DNA from: Limonium bicolor | Lineage: Eukaryota > Streptophyta > Magnoliopsida > Caryophyllales > Plumbaginaceae | Direction: 5' to 3' | Length of the DNA stretch: 64,000 bases | Assembly (NCBI GenBank): GCA_023374045.1 | Contig: CM041783.1 | Location: forward strand, 94,895,298 to 94,959,297 | In this document: positions 25,825 through 37,132 of the stretch, piece by piece | Numbering within the stretch: the stretch's first letter is position 1 | Layout of the letters: each line of letters starts with the position of its first letter | Translations under genes and position numbers: made by a program | Notes under the pieces: model-generated | What the model saw: the letters and a program-made list of their open reading frames with translations, nothing else | Told to the model about the DNA's origin: nothing | Database searches by the model: none

Positions 25825-26150
25825 ATTTTTGAGAAATTGTCTTAGAATTGAGTTTTGAGTGGCTAGATGTCCATCATTACTCTTTAATCAACATGTGTAC
25901 TAATTAGTATCACATTAGGAAGTCTAAATCAATGGGAAACCAAAAATTTCCCGAATATGTGCACTAATTAGTGAATAGTACTCAAATAGTGCTAGTTTTG
26001 ACTTAAGTCAACTTTAATTAGCCAAATGGCCAAACAAGGCCTTATGTATCTTGTATACCAAGGGGGGGACGGTTTTTAATGGTGACTCACCATTAGTAGC
26101 CACACATTAAAGGAAATGAGAGGAAAAGTAGTAAGTTCACTATTCACCCT

Positions 26151-26170
26151 TTTATAAGATAAATATCTTC
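26151..26170 (+). promoter_or_regulatory. Possible TATA box of LTR B
   Basis: TTTATAAGATAAATATC is followed by a CT-rich stretch typical of plant leaders. LTR C has ACATAAATATC in the same context near 31857, and LARD1 has CATAAATATC on the minus strand near 7120. Confidence 0.45.
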
Positions 26171-27096
26171 TTTAGCTTACCTCTCTCCTCTCTTCTTCAT
26201 TTCCCTTCTTCTTCCACGGTTTTCTTCTTATTCTCTCTGTTCTAAACCGTTCCCAAGCAGCCCCATTGTTGCCTCACCTTGCCTGTCCATAACTTGCTCA
26301 TTTTAGCTCCAAATCAAAAACTAAGCATGGATTTCTCTTAGTTAGACCAAGGCCTTGCTTCCTATCTTTTCAAAATTTGAAAAGCCTCATTTTGGAGCCA
26401 TGGGAAATCGCCATTGAAGGGGGAAAAATAAGTTTGAAGAGCTCATTAGCTTCTCCATTCTCTTAAGGTAAAGAATATGTAAGAAAAACTAGGTTTCCAC
26501 CATTCTTCTCCATTACCGAAAATTTATACTCATGGGGCTTCATTTTTATGCCTTGTTCTAGCTTGTTTTCTATTCTCCAAGGGCTAGATGAGGTCCTTCT
26601 TGATTCATATCCAAGCCTACCTTAAGACCTCAAGGTAAAATATTCATTATAAGACCTTAAAACACATTTTTAACCTAGGTTTTTATTCCTTGAGGTTGAT
26701 GTATTGTTTAGTACTTATGAGTCATTGAATATTGATTAGAACATTGGCAAGGGGAATTTAAGTGGTGCCGAGATTCATGCAAGAAGAAGGTCTAAGGAGG
26801 AAGTTAAGATAAGCTTGAGAAAACAAGGTAAAATGCTTACCTAATGGTGGTTTAAGTTTTAAGGGATGAGATTTAGATAAGTACTAATGTGGCTTAAAGC
26901 TTACATTATGTAATTGGTTATATAACCTAAGAAAAGAACTTAAGCAAGCTTATGAACTTGTGACTAAGGAGCCAAAGGAAATGAGTTAGTAATATAAGTT
27001 TAAGATGAGTTTTAAGAGCATTATAACTACTATGAGATTGATGGGTGTATTTGCAGGTGGAAAGCTTTTATTGTGGGAAATTCAGTGTTTAAATTC

Positions 27097-27192
27097 ATGT
27101 CATTTAAGGGCCTAAGAGCCATGTCATTTAAGGGCCTAAGAGCCATGTCATTTAAGGGCCTAAGAGCCATGTCATTTAAGAGCCTTAGTGCT
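27097..27192 (+). repeat. Four-copy 24-bp tandem repeat
   Basis: The unit contains ATTTAAGGGCCTAAGAGCC; the fourth copy is slightly changed. LTR C has one copy (about 32808) and LARD1 has two (6215-6264). Confidence 0.85.
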
Positions 27193-27954
27193 ATGCAATT
27201 TAAGATTATTGCACTATATTGAGTTATTATGAATGGTTTGATTTGGATGAGAAAATATGATGAGAAAAGACTTGATGTATGTGAGATGGTTGAATGAGGA
27301 AAACAATGCATATGGGCATGATAATATACTAGAGAACTATGGCGAAATTTGAGTAGGAAACTAAGCGTTCAGGGTGTTCTAAGGAGATTTTATGACTAAG
27401 GATGTTCTAGTGATCACTAAGGGTTGATTTGGTGAAAATGGATAAACCATGGAGTTCTTGAGTACTAGGAAGACCTAGGAATGTATAAGAGGGACTAGGG
27501 GTTATAATGGTGAGTTCATGCACACAAAACCATGGTTAAGGAAGCTAGGAAACTTGTACAAAGTTTGAAGGAAAAATAAGGTATAATGACTTATAAGGAT
27601 GTAAGCATGTGCTAGATTATATATGACTTTGAGAAGTTTGAGTAAGGCAAATGGATGTGCAAAATGATGCTTGAGGAGTAGTTAAGATGGTGGTAAAGAA
27701 ACATAATGATTAGTTGAGGTCTTAGGCAAAGTCACAAGAGGGAAGTGTAAGGAATCAAGTGTTAAGTGTAAGAATTTTCGTAAGAAATTGAGTGCCAAGT
27801 TTGGTGATTTTTGAGGTAGATTTAGTGCATGTTTTAAGGTGTTTAAACATGTAGGAAACATGTGGAAAGATTGTGGAATGAGTGGGAAAAGATTGGGGTG
27901 AATTTGGAGTTCAAAATGAGGAGAAAAGCACTTTGGAAAATAGGTTCTGCTGTG

Positions 27955-28059
27955 GACCGCCCCTAGGGACCGCCCCTGTGGGGAGGTCCAGGCAAATCGT
28001 GCAGGAAATTAGCTTCTGGTTGGGACCGCCCCTGGGGACCGCCCCAGAGGGGCGGTCCA
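27955..28059 (+). repeat. Pair of GC-rich hairpins in LTR B
   Basis: Units start at 27955 and 28024 (step 69). The second pairs GACCGCCCCT with AGGGGCGGTC perfectly; the first is imperfect. They look like earlier members of the array that starts at 28341. Confidence 0.75.
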
Positions 28060-28340
28060 GTGCCGAGAAAAAGAAAAATTTTTGTTTTTGGCTTCTAATG
28101 ATGGGGGATTGAATGGTAATGGTTTTAGATGATGTTTAGGCCTTGTTTGGTGACATGTAAAGGCCTTAAGAGGTGTAAACAAGTGTTATGAATTCCTAGT
28201 AAGAATTGAGAAAGTAGCTAAGGAGTTTTAGTGGATGTTTAAAGGTGAGTTTAAGTGCCTAAATGGTATTAGGACACATGGGGGAACTTGTGGAGAAGTT
28301 TGGAGTTGAAAAGAGAATTTAGAAACAAGGTTCTGGAGCC

Positions 28341-28663
28341 GACCGACCTTAGGACCGGACTTGCAAGGTCGGTCGAGCTCAAATTACACTACCAGAGAAA
28401 GTTTCTGGAATGGACCGACCTTGGGACCGGACTTGCAAGGTCGGTCGGGCATGTATTTTGTACGGTAATAAGTCTCTGGAATCGACCGAACATGGGACCG
28501 GACTTGGCAAGTTCGGTCGAGCTTAAATTCCCTCGGGGAAACTCTCGGGAATGGACCGACCTTGGGACCGGACTTGCAAGGTCGGTCGGGGTAGAATTTT
28601 CAAACGATGAAGTGTTCTGGAATGGACACGACCTATAGGTAAGGGGTCGGAAGTTCGGTCGGG
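28341..28663 (+). repeat. 72-nt-period hairpin array, family B, five units
   Basis: Units start at 28341, 28413, 28484, 28554 and 28625. The stem is GACCGACCTT with AAGGTCGGTC. The third unit changes both arms together (GACCGAAC with GTTCGGTC). The middle block is GGACCGGACTTG. Confidence 0.8.
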
Positions 28664-29271
28664 CCTAAAAATAAAAATAAAAAAAAAGAAATCTAAATCC
28701 TAAGAAAGGTAATAGGTAATAAGGTAACCTTTGGTAGGGTGGTAATGATTAGGACCCTTGGAACTTAAGGGATTAAGTTAAGTTAAGTATAAACTTAAAA
28801 GTTTAAGGTTAAGTTGTAAGATTAGTTGTATAGACTTAAGAGGTGTTAGGTGGGAATCATTAAGGGATTAGGTAAGTTTAGCAAGTTAAGTAAGTTGAAT
28901 TAAGTTAAGTGATTAACAACCTAAAACTGAATGAATGTTTTAGGACTTGGGAATTGGACTCCGGAAGAGAGTAAGCAACTGAACGACCAACGGTGAACGG
29001 TACAGTTCTCTTGTGACCTGCTTGCTAACGAGGTGTCCCTCGGCTTGTGTGCTATTTGTTTTGTGTGCTCACTAAACAAGATAAAGCATGCAACCGGAAT
29101 ATATTATATTTATTGTTTTGTTGTGTGATGTTTGAAAACTAACACAACATACCGTGAGAACTTACTAACCAATGTTTAGTAAGGAATTGAGTGAGACTAA
29201 GGAACGCTCCCTAATAAGGGACGATACGAACCGAAAGAGGTTAACCAACAAATATGGTCTTGAGACTACTA

Positions 29272-29487
29272 CTAACTGGAACTTGAGTGAGGAAACCCGG
29301 GACCGATCTCCGGTCATGCATGCTAAGGAAAAAGGGGGACGGTATCTGAATCAGATCCGCCCTCCGCTTAAGGACTTGTCTTCGGACTTGTAGCCTAGGG
29401 CCGGTTGCCGGCTCAGCTACGCTGGACTCCCGTCCAGGGTAGGTGGCATTAAGATGGTGCGGTGGGATCACCTAAATCCCAGGTTTG
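29272..29487 (+). other. Structured block shared by LTRs B and C
   Basis: It is almost identical to 34464-34681 although flanking LTR sequence differs considerably. It contains a run of short hairpins: ATCTG/CAGAT, GCCGG/CCGGC and CTGGAC/GTCCAG. No protein frame is shared. Confidence 0.55.
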
Positions 29488-29919
29488 GACTTAGGATACA
29501 ACCATTCCCCTCCAGGAACGGTTTGTATACTGAGAATAAGTTAAGATTAAGATTAAGGTAAGGTTAAGATAAGTTGCAACCATTCCTTTTTAAAGGATGG
29601 TTTGTAATATTAAGATTAAGATAAGCTACATCCACTCCTTATTAAAGGATGGTTGTTTCTAAGATTAAGATAAGACTAAGATTGAGGTGAGATAAGGATG
29701 GACTAAGATTAAGAGGGAACATTACTTAAGGAGTTAAATAATTAACTCTCTAATTAAGGGAACGCATTTAAGTCGTTCATTGTGTGTGAACTTTGATTGT
29801 TCATATATGGATTGTTGTTTACAGCATTTACTATTATGTTGTGCATTTAATCAACCTCCATGCTATCGACAATTAGTCGTCGTAGCCACGTTAGCTTGGG
29901 GGCCATGAGGGGATCGTAC

Positions 29920-29967
29920 CAGCATTCGTGCTGACCCCCTTTGGGGGCTGTTTTTACTACACAGGTA
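29920..29967 (+). other. Conserved double hairpin and CAG|GTAC, family B
   Basis: CAGCA-TTCG-TGCTG is a five-pair stem closed by a UUCG tetraloop. CCCCC-TTT-GGGGG follows, then a T-run and ACACAGGTAC. Confidence 0.65.
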
Positions 29968-30263
29968 CATCAGGAAGCGGTTGTCGCGAGAGTAAGAAAG
30001 GGTACAAGTGTTACGGGTTAAGTGTGGCCTACGAGTTGTGCATGTACGCTCGTATGGCAATTGAGTTAGTAAGATGTATAAGATGTGAGGGGGTTGTAAG
30101 AAGGATATATAAATGGTTAAGATTGTTGTACTAATGTTCGGTATATTCTGTAGTCAGACCGTGGCAAGGTCCTGGATTGTAAAGAATTCCGCTGTGACAT
30201 GTTTATATATATACTGATAAGTTGCGAGACCACATTTGGATTGAGTTGGGGTGTTCCAAAAAG

Positions 30264-30275
30264 TGGTATCAGAGC
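30264..30275 (+). promoter_or_regulatory. Primer binding site of element B
   Basis: TGGTATCAGAGC starts five bases after the LTR end. Confidence 0.9.
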
Positions 30276-31219
30276 GTAGTTACGCTCTGAAGACAAGAAA
30301 TACCGAACTTAGGGGAATATTGAGGTTGAGATTGAGTTATGGGCTAAGGGTTGAGAGATAGAGTGAGAGGTGCGTTAGTCAGGACTTCCCGGTGTTTACC
30401 GGATATCCATAGTACCTAGACCCGCCCTACACATCCCTAACCCTGAATATGTGGAACAAACGCCAGAGAGAAGAAAGCCTTCTCTTACTCGGGGGAACCC
30501 GATCTGGCAGTTAGCTAACAGTAAGCAATACGAGAAACATCTTGTTGCATAACAGTTAAGGAGAAACTGGGAGATTTTTTAATGGAGCGCATCGGCGAAA
30601 CAGGCGCTACCAATGGAACCTTACCAGTAAAAGAACGGTAATTACCGGCAACATGGGTCGACATGCTACGCAGTCGAAATAACCCGCAATACCAATGATA
30701 AGGAAAGCACTACGCGTGCAATGGATAAGGAAATGATAAGAGACATGAGTACCGGACAGCGGTCCGAGTGAGCATAACAGCGGGAAAATACAAAGCATGA
30801 GGATTGAGATTACTGGAAGGTCCAGTTAAGAACCGGGAACTCCAAACCCATACAATGAAAAAGGTTGCAAACCTGCCCGACATAACGCGGACAACGGTGG
30901 AAACACATATAAATTGTATACCGAAATAGGACTATGATGTAGTGCCTAAAGGAGAATCATTACTTAGTAACCACAACAAGATGTGTGGAGACAAGAGCGA
31001 GGATTAAGACATAAGGAAATATTAAGGGATTCCCTCAGAAAGAGGAACGCCCCCTAATAGATGACAGTACTGTCAAACAACAAGGAAACTGCCCGATGGT
31101 CGGTTATCCAAAATAAGAGATTATCGGAGGAGTCCCGAGGACTACCAAGTACATGGAAATTAGAAGGAAGTATCACTACCAATGTACCTTGTACAATAGC
31201 CCATCCTGCATGGCGCACT
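30276..31219 (+). mobile_element. Start of the element B interior, non-coding
   Basis: About 940 bp with no recognised domain. It matches the primer-proximal interior of LARD1 and LARD2. It is cut off by LTR C. Confidence 0.65.
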
Positions 31220-33551
31220 TGAAAATACCCCAAACTTAGATATGGTGTTTAAATGATAAACTAAGATATAAGGAGGCTAAATAATGCCTTAGAAACATTA
31301 AGAAACATTTCTAATCAAAGAAAATATAAGGAAACACCAAAAGAGCAGTTTAAGCAAAAACGTGCTCTAAGCTTGGAGAGACATGGGAGAGTACCCAAAT
31401 ATTGTTCCAAGACCTTAGTAATATCCTAATGGTCATTTTAAGTCAATTACCAAAGAAAACCAAGCTTGAAAACAAGTAAAACACAAAATGTGCTTTAAGG
31501 AGTCTTAAAGCACGTTTTTGAAAAATTGTCTTGTAAATGAGTTTTGAATGGCTAAATGTCCATCATTACTCTTTAATTAATATGTGTACTATATAGTATC
31601 ACATTTGGAGGTCTATATCAATGGAAATCAAAAATTTCACAACAATGTGCCTTGTTTTTGATGAATAGTGAATTAATTAAGCTAGTTTATAACATAAGTC
31701 TATATAAGTGAGACATTTGGTCAACAAAGACTAAATTACCCTCATTACTAAAAGGGGGCCGGTTCTTAGGAGGTGAGTCATCACCTACATGAGTCATTAA
31801 GCAAATAAGAGAGCAAATGAGAGTTATAAAGTAAAAAAACACTATTCCCCCTTTTACATAAATATCACTTTATTAGTTCTCTCTCCTCACTTCTTCATTC
31901 CTTGTTTTCCACGTTTGAACTGCTCTCTTTCCCTTCTCCATTCACGTAGAACTCAACCTCCATGAAAGCTCCACCTTCTCTTGCACACATCTTGCTCATT
32001 TTAGCTCCAAATCCAAAACAAAATACATATTCTTCTTAGTTAGCTCAAGCTCCTCCTTTCTATCTTTTCAAAACTTCAAGAGCTTCATTTTGGTGCCAAG
32101 TCAAACCACCATTAGAGGAGGAAATTCAAGTTTGGAGACTCCATTGGCATCTCCATTCTCTTAAGGTAAAGAAAGTGTAAGAAAATCTAGGTTTCCACCA
32201 TTTTCTTCACTTGACCGAAAATATATACTCATGGGACTCCATGTTTATGCCTTGTTCTAGCTTGTTTCTACTCTTCAAAGGAGAGAGGAGGTCCTTCTTG
32301 CTTCACATCCAAGTTGTCTTGAGAAACCAAGGTAAAACAATCACATTAATACCTTAAAACATATTTTTAAACCTAGGGTTTGTTCCTTAGGGTTAATGTG
32401 TTATCTAGTACTCATTGGAGTCATTGGATATTGGTTAGAACATTGGCAAGGAGAATCACATTGGTGACCGAGATTGAACAAAGAAAACCTAAGGAGAAAA
32501 GCTTTTAAGCTTGTGAGAAAACAAGGTAAATTACTTACCTTAAGGTGTTTTGTTGTTTAAGGGAATGAGATGTGGGTATATGATGAGTTTAGTGTAGAGT
32601 TTATATTGGGGAAGGTGCTATAAAACCTAGGAGAAATAATGACTATACTTGTGAACTTGTGACTAATGAGCAAATGAGAAAAGAGATAGTTTAAGAATAT
32701 AAAGGTGAAGTACAAGAAGCATTTTATTTCAATGGGAGCCTTGTTGAGTGTATTCACAGGTTGAAGGCATATATATGTGGAAATTCAGTGGTTAAGATTA
32801 TTGTTATTTAAGGGCCTAAGTGCCAAGCATTTTAAGTTTAAGCATTATATGATGATGTGGTGAAGTTTTAGTGTAAATTGGGTGTTAGGTGTTGTGATGA
32901 GAATTTGTGTGGTATTGGTTGTTTGATGGAGAAAAACCATTTGTTAGGAAGTACTATATACTAGAGAACCCATGGCAAAATTTAAAGGAGAGTTTAAGTG
33001 TTTAAGATATCCTAAGGGAATTTAATGACTAAGGAAGTACTAGGAATGTTCTATGGGTTGTCTTGATGAAAAAGGGTGAGTTAAGATGTTTTAATGACTT
33101 ATGATGACTTAGGTATCACCATGGAATATTTAGGAATCAAAAGAATGTATTTGGGTATTTAGGACTTAGGCAAATGTTGGTGCACATCTAGGAAGGAAAT
33201 AATGTGATGATGATGGAAGTTTAAACTTGTTAAGGAACTTTAAGTGAATGCTTAAAGAGTTTAGATAGTGAGAGATGCTTGGGAGATGATGTATAGTGGT
33301 GAAGAAAACATTTGGCATAGTGGTTACTTTAGGTATGAACCACCACCTAGAAACCTAGAGGAAAACATTACAAGTGTTAGCATTATTGCAAGGAAAATGC
33401 ATAATGACTAAGGTGAATCTTGGTGGATGATTTAAGGTATTTAAGGAGGGCTTAAGGTGTATTTGAGGTGCCAAATGAGGTAATAACATATTAAGATATA
33501 TGAGGAGAAGTTTGGAGTTGAAAAAGAATTTAGAAACAAGTTTTTGGAGCC

Positions 33552-33876
33552 GACCGGCCTTAGGACCGGACTTGCAAGGTCGGTCGGGCTCTGTTACACT
33601 ACCGGAAAATGTTTCTGGAATCGACCGGACTTGGGGGACCGGACTTACAAGTCCGGTCGGGCTTGTTTTGTGGGAGGGAAAATGTTTCTGGAATGGACCG
33701 AACATGGGACCGGACTTGTCAAGTCCGGTCGGCATGAATTTTGTACGGTAATAAGTCTCTGGAATCGACCGGACATAGGACGCCGGACATGTAAGTCCGG
33801 TCGGAGTGAATTTTCCAACGGTAAAAGGGTACTGGAATGGACGGACTTGGCAAGTCCGGTCGGTAAGTCCGGTCGA
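33552..33876 (+). repeat. 72-nt-period hairpin array, family C, five units
   Basis: Units start at 33552, 33623, 33696, 33767 and 33840 (steps 71, 73, 71, 73). The typical stem is GACCGGACTT with AAGTCCGGTC; some units keep one mismatch. Confidence 0.8.
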
Positions 33877-34977
33877 GCCTAAAAATAAAAAAAAAAAAAG
33901 AATTTCAAATTCTAAGAATGGTAATGGGTAATGAGGTATGCCTTGGTAGGGTAGTAATGATTGGGACCCTAAGAACTTAAGGAATTAAGTTAAGATTAAG
34001 TATAAGTTTTAATGTTTAAAGTAAAGTTTGTAAGACTAAGTGATAAAGACTTGAGAGGTTATTGAATGGAAGTCCTTAGAGACTAAGTGAGTTAAGTAAG
34101 GTGCAAATAACTAATAACCTAAAAATGAATGAATATTTAGGTTTGTGAGTTGGGACCCCGAAGAAGATTAGTCAAACAACGATCGACGGTGAACGGTACA
34201 ATCCTTCTTGTGACCTGCTTGCTAACGAGGTGTCCCTCGGCTTGTGTGCTATCTGTTTATTTGCTATGACTAAAACAAGATAAAGCATGCAACCGGTTAT
34301 ATTGTTCTCGTTGTGATTGTGTTATATTTACACTAACCCGCGAGATTTGAGATTGTTACTAACCAAGTTTAGTAGTACTTACTGAGTTAAGAATAAGAGT
34401 TAAGGTTGATGGTGTTGGTTAATGCCCGTTAAGGCTTAGCTAGCACATGGTGTTTAAGATGTTTACTAACTGGAACTTGAGTGAGGAAACCCGGGACCGA
34501 TCTCCGGTCATGCATGCTAAGTGAAAGGGGGACGGTATCTGAATCAGATCCGCCCTCCGCTTAAGGACTTGTCTTCGGACTTGTTGCCTAGGGCCGGTTG
34601 CCGGCTCAGCTACGCTGGACTCCCGTCCAGAGTAGGTGGCATTAAGATGGTGCGGTGGGATCACCTAAATCCCAGGTTCGAATTAGATACAACCAATCCC
34701 TTCCAGGAAAGGTTTGTATACTGAGATTAAGATTAAGATTGAGATTAAGATTAAGGTAAGGTAAGGAACTGAGATTAGGAAATGAGGACTAAGGAGGGGG
34801 TTACTAACCCACTTGATGAGGGAACGCTTGAGTCGTTCATTGCTTGTGAACTATATATGTTCATCTGTGGTTATTGTTATTGCACCTCATATTATGTTTG
34901 TGTATGTAATCAATTTCCATGCTATCGACAATTAGTCGTCGTAGCCCCGTTAGCTTGGGGGCCATGAGAGGGTGTAC

Positions 34978-35024
34978 CAGCATTCGTGCTGACCCCCTCG
35001 GGGGCTATTTTTACACTTGCAGGT
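34978..35024 (+). other. Conserved double hairpin and CAG|GTA, family C
   Basis: CAGCA-TTCG-TGCTG, then CCCCC-TC-GGGGG, then ATTTTTACACTTGCAGGTAA. Same layout as in LTR B. Confidence 0.65.
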
Positions 35025-35365
35025 AAGAGGCCCATGAGGACGCACTACGAGAGTAGGAACGGTTAGACTTAGGAGGGGACATTTATTTTGAATTCGGGTT
35101 GCGCTGTGCACCCGACTGTTTATATTAAATTGTTGTAAGTTTGAGATTACGTTTGAGATACTAGTACTCGGTTGGTTGTGGGATTTGGATGTTGATGTTT
35201 TGAGTTGGATAAGTATTTGGTTAAGTATTGTATATATTAAGCCGGTATATTCTAACGATCAGACCGTGTCAAGGTCCAAGTGTTGTATATTCCGCTGCGA
35301 CGTATTCGATTAAGTGTTCAGATTGCGATAACCACGATAGGCTTTGGATGGGGTGTTACAAAAAG

Positions 35366-35377
35366 TGGTATCAGAGC
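35366..35377 (+). promoter_or_regulatory. Primer binding site of element C
   Basis: TGGTATCAGAGC starts five bases after the LTR end at 35360. The following ~220 bp leader resembles those of B and the LARDs. Confidence 0.92.
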
Positions 35378-36239
35378 GTAGTTACGCTCTGATCAAGAAA
35401 TACCGGACATGAGTAACCACCGAGTTAGGATATAAGTTAAGGAATAAATATTGGGTAAGGGGTGTGAGAAGTTAGAGTGAGTAGAGTCAGATGACCACTA
35501 ATAAGTGTGGATTGTCTTTACCGTCTACGGACGTTATAAATTTACTAACCAGAACGATGGTGAATGCGAATCTAATGTAAGTTATGCTTGTTCAGATGGC
35601 AGGACGCCCTAGAGGAGGCCGAGGTCGCGGCCGGGGTGAGGACATTCCAGGGATACCTGGAGGGCAGACGATCGCAGAGATCGTAGCTGCCGCTTTAGGG
35701 CACATGGGCTATCAGCCTGGTGTGGGTGCACCACCTCCACCGCCACAACCTAGGGAACCCAACTGGGTGAAGAGTCTGTCAGATCTTCGACCCGCTCACT
35801 TTAAGGGGAGAGACCGATCCCACCAAGCTTGAGGCGTACATCTCCGAGCTGGAGACCGCCTTCGAGACCCTTGATGTCCCTGCTGGGATCAAGGTGCGCT
35901 TAGCTGCTTTCTACCTGAAGGGGGGCGGCGGGCGATTGGTGGAAGCTGGTGAGGGCCGAGCATGTGGCCAATCCAGAGTTCGGCTGGGAGCAGTACACCG
36001 CCTTGCTACGGGCAAAGTACTACCCCGCCCATGTCCAGACGAAGAAGCGCTTGCAGTTAGATGCGCTTAAGCAGTCGGACAAGATGACAGTGGACGAGTA
36101 TTACTCAGAGTTCACTGCCTTGCTCCGTCTTCTGCCAGGTCTAGGGTATTCTGACCAGATCTTGGTGGACCGCTTCTATGGCGGGCTTAGCCATCGACTC
36201 CGCTACGGCATGGGGCCGACGAGTTACACTACCTTGCAG

Positions 36240-36325
36240 GTAATAAGAATGATTGAAATTTGAATAAGTGGTGAATAAGATTTAGATTATGAGAATTAAG
36301 TGAGACTAATACCATGGAAAAGCAG
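36240..36325 (+). other. Putative gag intron 1 (86 nt, phase 0)
   Basis: TTGCAG|GTAATAAG to AAAAGCAG|GAGTGC. It is AT-rich, contains stops, and 86 is not a multiple of 3. Its removal joins a capsid-like end (TTLQ) in frame to ECYHAAAK, which continues as charged gag sequence. Confidence 0.65.
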
Positions 36326-36576
36326 GAGTGCTATCATGCCGCTGCTAAGGTTGAGATTACCGTCCAGCTGAGGGACGAGGAGAATGCAAAGCGGAAAAGT
36401 GCTGGGAAGAGCTCAGAGAGTCAAGGGCAAGGAGGGTACAAGAAACAAAAGTACCCGCCTCAGCCCAGAAGAATCAGAACCGAAAGGGAAGGAGGAGAAG
36501 GAGAAGGCTTCGGAAGAGCCATTGAAGCTGACCTATGCTATTGCAGCTACACCACTGCGCTCTAAGGCGCCAAAGG

Positions 36577-36659
36577 GTGAGAGAAATTTGATATTGAATG
36601 AGTTAAGAAATAAATTAGTAATCGTTTGAGATATGAGAATTGACAATGTGAATCATCAG
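36577..36659 (+). other. Putative gag intron 2 (83 nt, phase 1)
   Basis: AAAGG|GTGAGA to AATCATCAG|GATCTG. Splicing links LRSKAPK to the frame that runs straight into the zinc knuckles (GGGYQRRFICKWC). Unspliced, the frame stops at 36628. The frame correction is strong support. Confidence 0.7.
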
Positions 36660-37000
36660 GATCTGAGACTGAGAGGGGAGCCGGTGGTGGCTACCAGCGA
36701 CGCTTCATCTGTAAATGGTGTAACAAGGACCACCCCGGGCTCGACTGTAAGGGAAATAAGGTGGAGTGCAACTTCTGTGGTATCTACGGGCATCGAGCTT
36801 ATGAGTGTTACCGGAACCCTGCTAGCAGAGCCTATAGGCCGACGCCAGGGGCAAGGGCAAGACCGATCAGGGAGCTGGATCTGACGGTCAGAGGAAAGTG
36901 CAGCAGCCGGCGGACAAGAACCCACGGGTGACCCAGAAGTCGGGACCCACTCTACACATGGTGGACCGGGACGATGAGCCTGAGCCCTCATCGAGGCCAG

Positions 37001-37132
37001 GTACCACTATAACCATTTAGTAATAAAACTACCTGCTTACCGCATTAACATGCATGTTTGGTGAATAAATGAGTTAAGTAAGAATAAGATGAGATTAGAA
37101 TTTAAGTAAGACATAACCTACTACCACTTTAG
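37001..37132 (+). other. Putative intron 3, gag to AlkB (132 nt, phase 1)
   Basis: GAGGCCAG|GTACCA to CCACTTTAG|GAAGATTC. Read through, gag stops within seven codons. Spliced, the gag tail (DRDDEPEPSS) continues into the AlkB exon. The same donor is also in phase with the acceptor at 38068. Confidence 0.62.

Larger units (their letters stand above)
25529..30258 (+). repeat. LTR B, 4.7 kb
   Basis: It runs from TGAAATACCCCAAACC to GGGGTGTTCCA and is followed by a primer binding site. In order it holds a U3 palindrome (25801-25824), a TATA-like sequence (26151-26160), AAG|GTAA motifs at 26468, 26635 and 26828, a 24-bp tandem repeat (27097-27192), GC-rich hairpins (27955-28059), a hairpin array (28341-28663), a conserved structured block (29272-29487) and a double hairpin (29920-29947). 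It is clearly related to LTR C. Confidence 0.85.
25529..31219 (+). mobile_element. Element B (LARD-like), interrupted by element C
   Basis: A 4.7 kb 5' LTR, a primer binding site and the first ~960 bp of a non-coding interior are present. Element C then begins at 31220; the bases just before it are GCACT. The interior resembles the primer-proximal end of the LARD1 interior read on the minus strand. One example is 30640-30720 against 12340-12420. The remainder should lie beyond the window. Confidence 0.75.
31220..35360 (+). repeat. LTR C (5' LTR of element C), 4.1 kb
   Basis: It runs from TGAAAATACCCCAAAC to GGATGGGGTGTTACA. Landmarks: U3 palindrome (31490-31513), AAG|GTAA motifs at 32166, 32332 and 32526, hairpin array (33552-33876), the block shared with B (34464-34681) and the double hairpin (34978-35004). 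There is no coding content. Confidence 0.88.
35596..37000 (+). pseudogene. gag: Gag of element C, intron-containing, with four small frameshifts
   Basis: Gag forms the particle that packages element RNA. The start ATG is at 35596, with another in frame at 35584. An Arg/Gly-rich N-terminus (GRPRGGRGRGRG) comes first, then a capsid-like retrotransposon gag region (WWKLV, FGWEQYTALLRAKYY, DEYYSEFTALLRLLPG, LVDRFYGGL). The C-terminus has two zinc knuckles at about 36710-36790: CKWC...H...C and CNFCGIYGHRAYEC (CX2CX4HX4C). GT-AG introns at 36240-36325 and 36577-36659 split it; removing each joins matching frames. One-base shifts near 35815, 35925, 36470 and 36880 still break the frame. They may be decay or assembly error, because no substitution stop is evident within the gag pieces. 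Confidence 0.8.

Noticed and set aside
27030..27311. Repeat peptide frame (MALRPLND units) on the minus strand
   Set aside because: It comes from the 24-bp tandem repeat in LTR B and is antisense to the element.
28341..28663. CRISPR-like regular spacing
   Set aside because: Linkers are similar rather than unique, there are no cas genes, and the context is a plant LTR.
29920..29955. Bacterial-type terminator (GC hairpin plus T-run)
   Set aside because: The context is a eukaryotic LTR; treated instead as a conserved structured element before a possible splice acceptor.
30264..30275. tRNA gene suggested by tRNA-like sequence
   Set aside because: Only the 12-nt primer binding site complementary to initiator tRNA-Met is present at each LTR edge.
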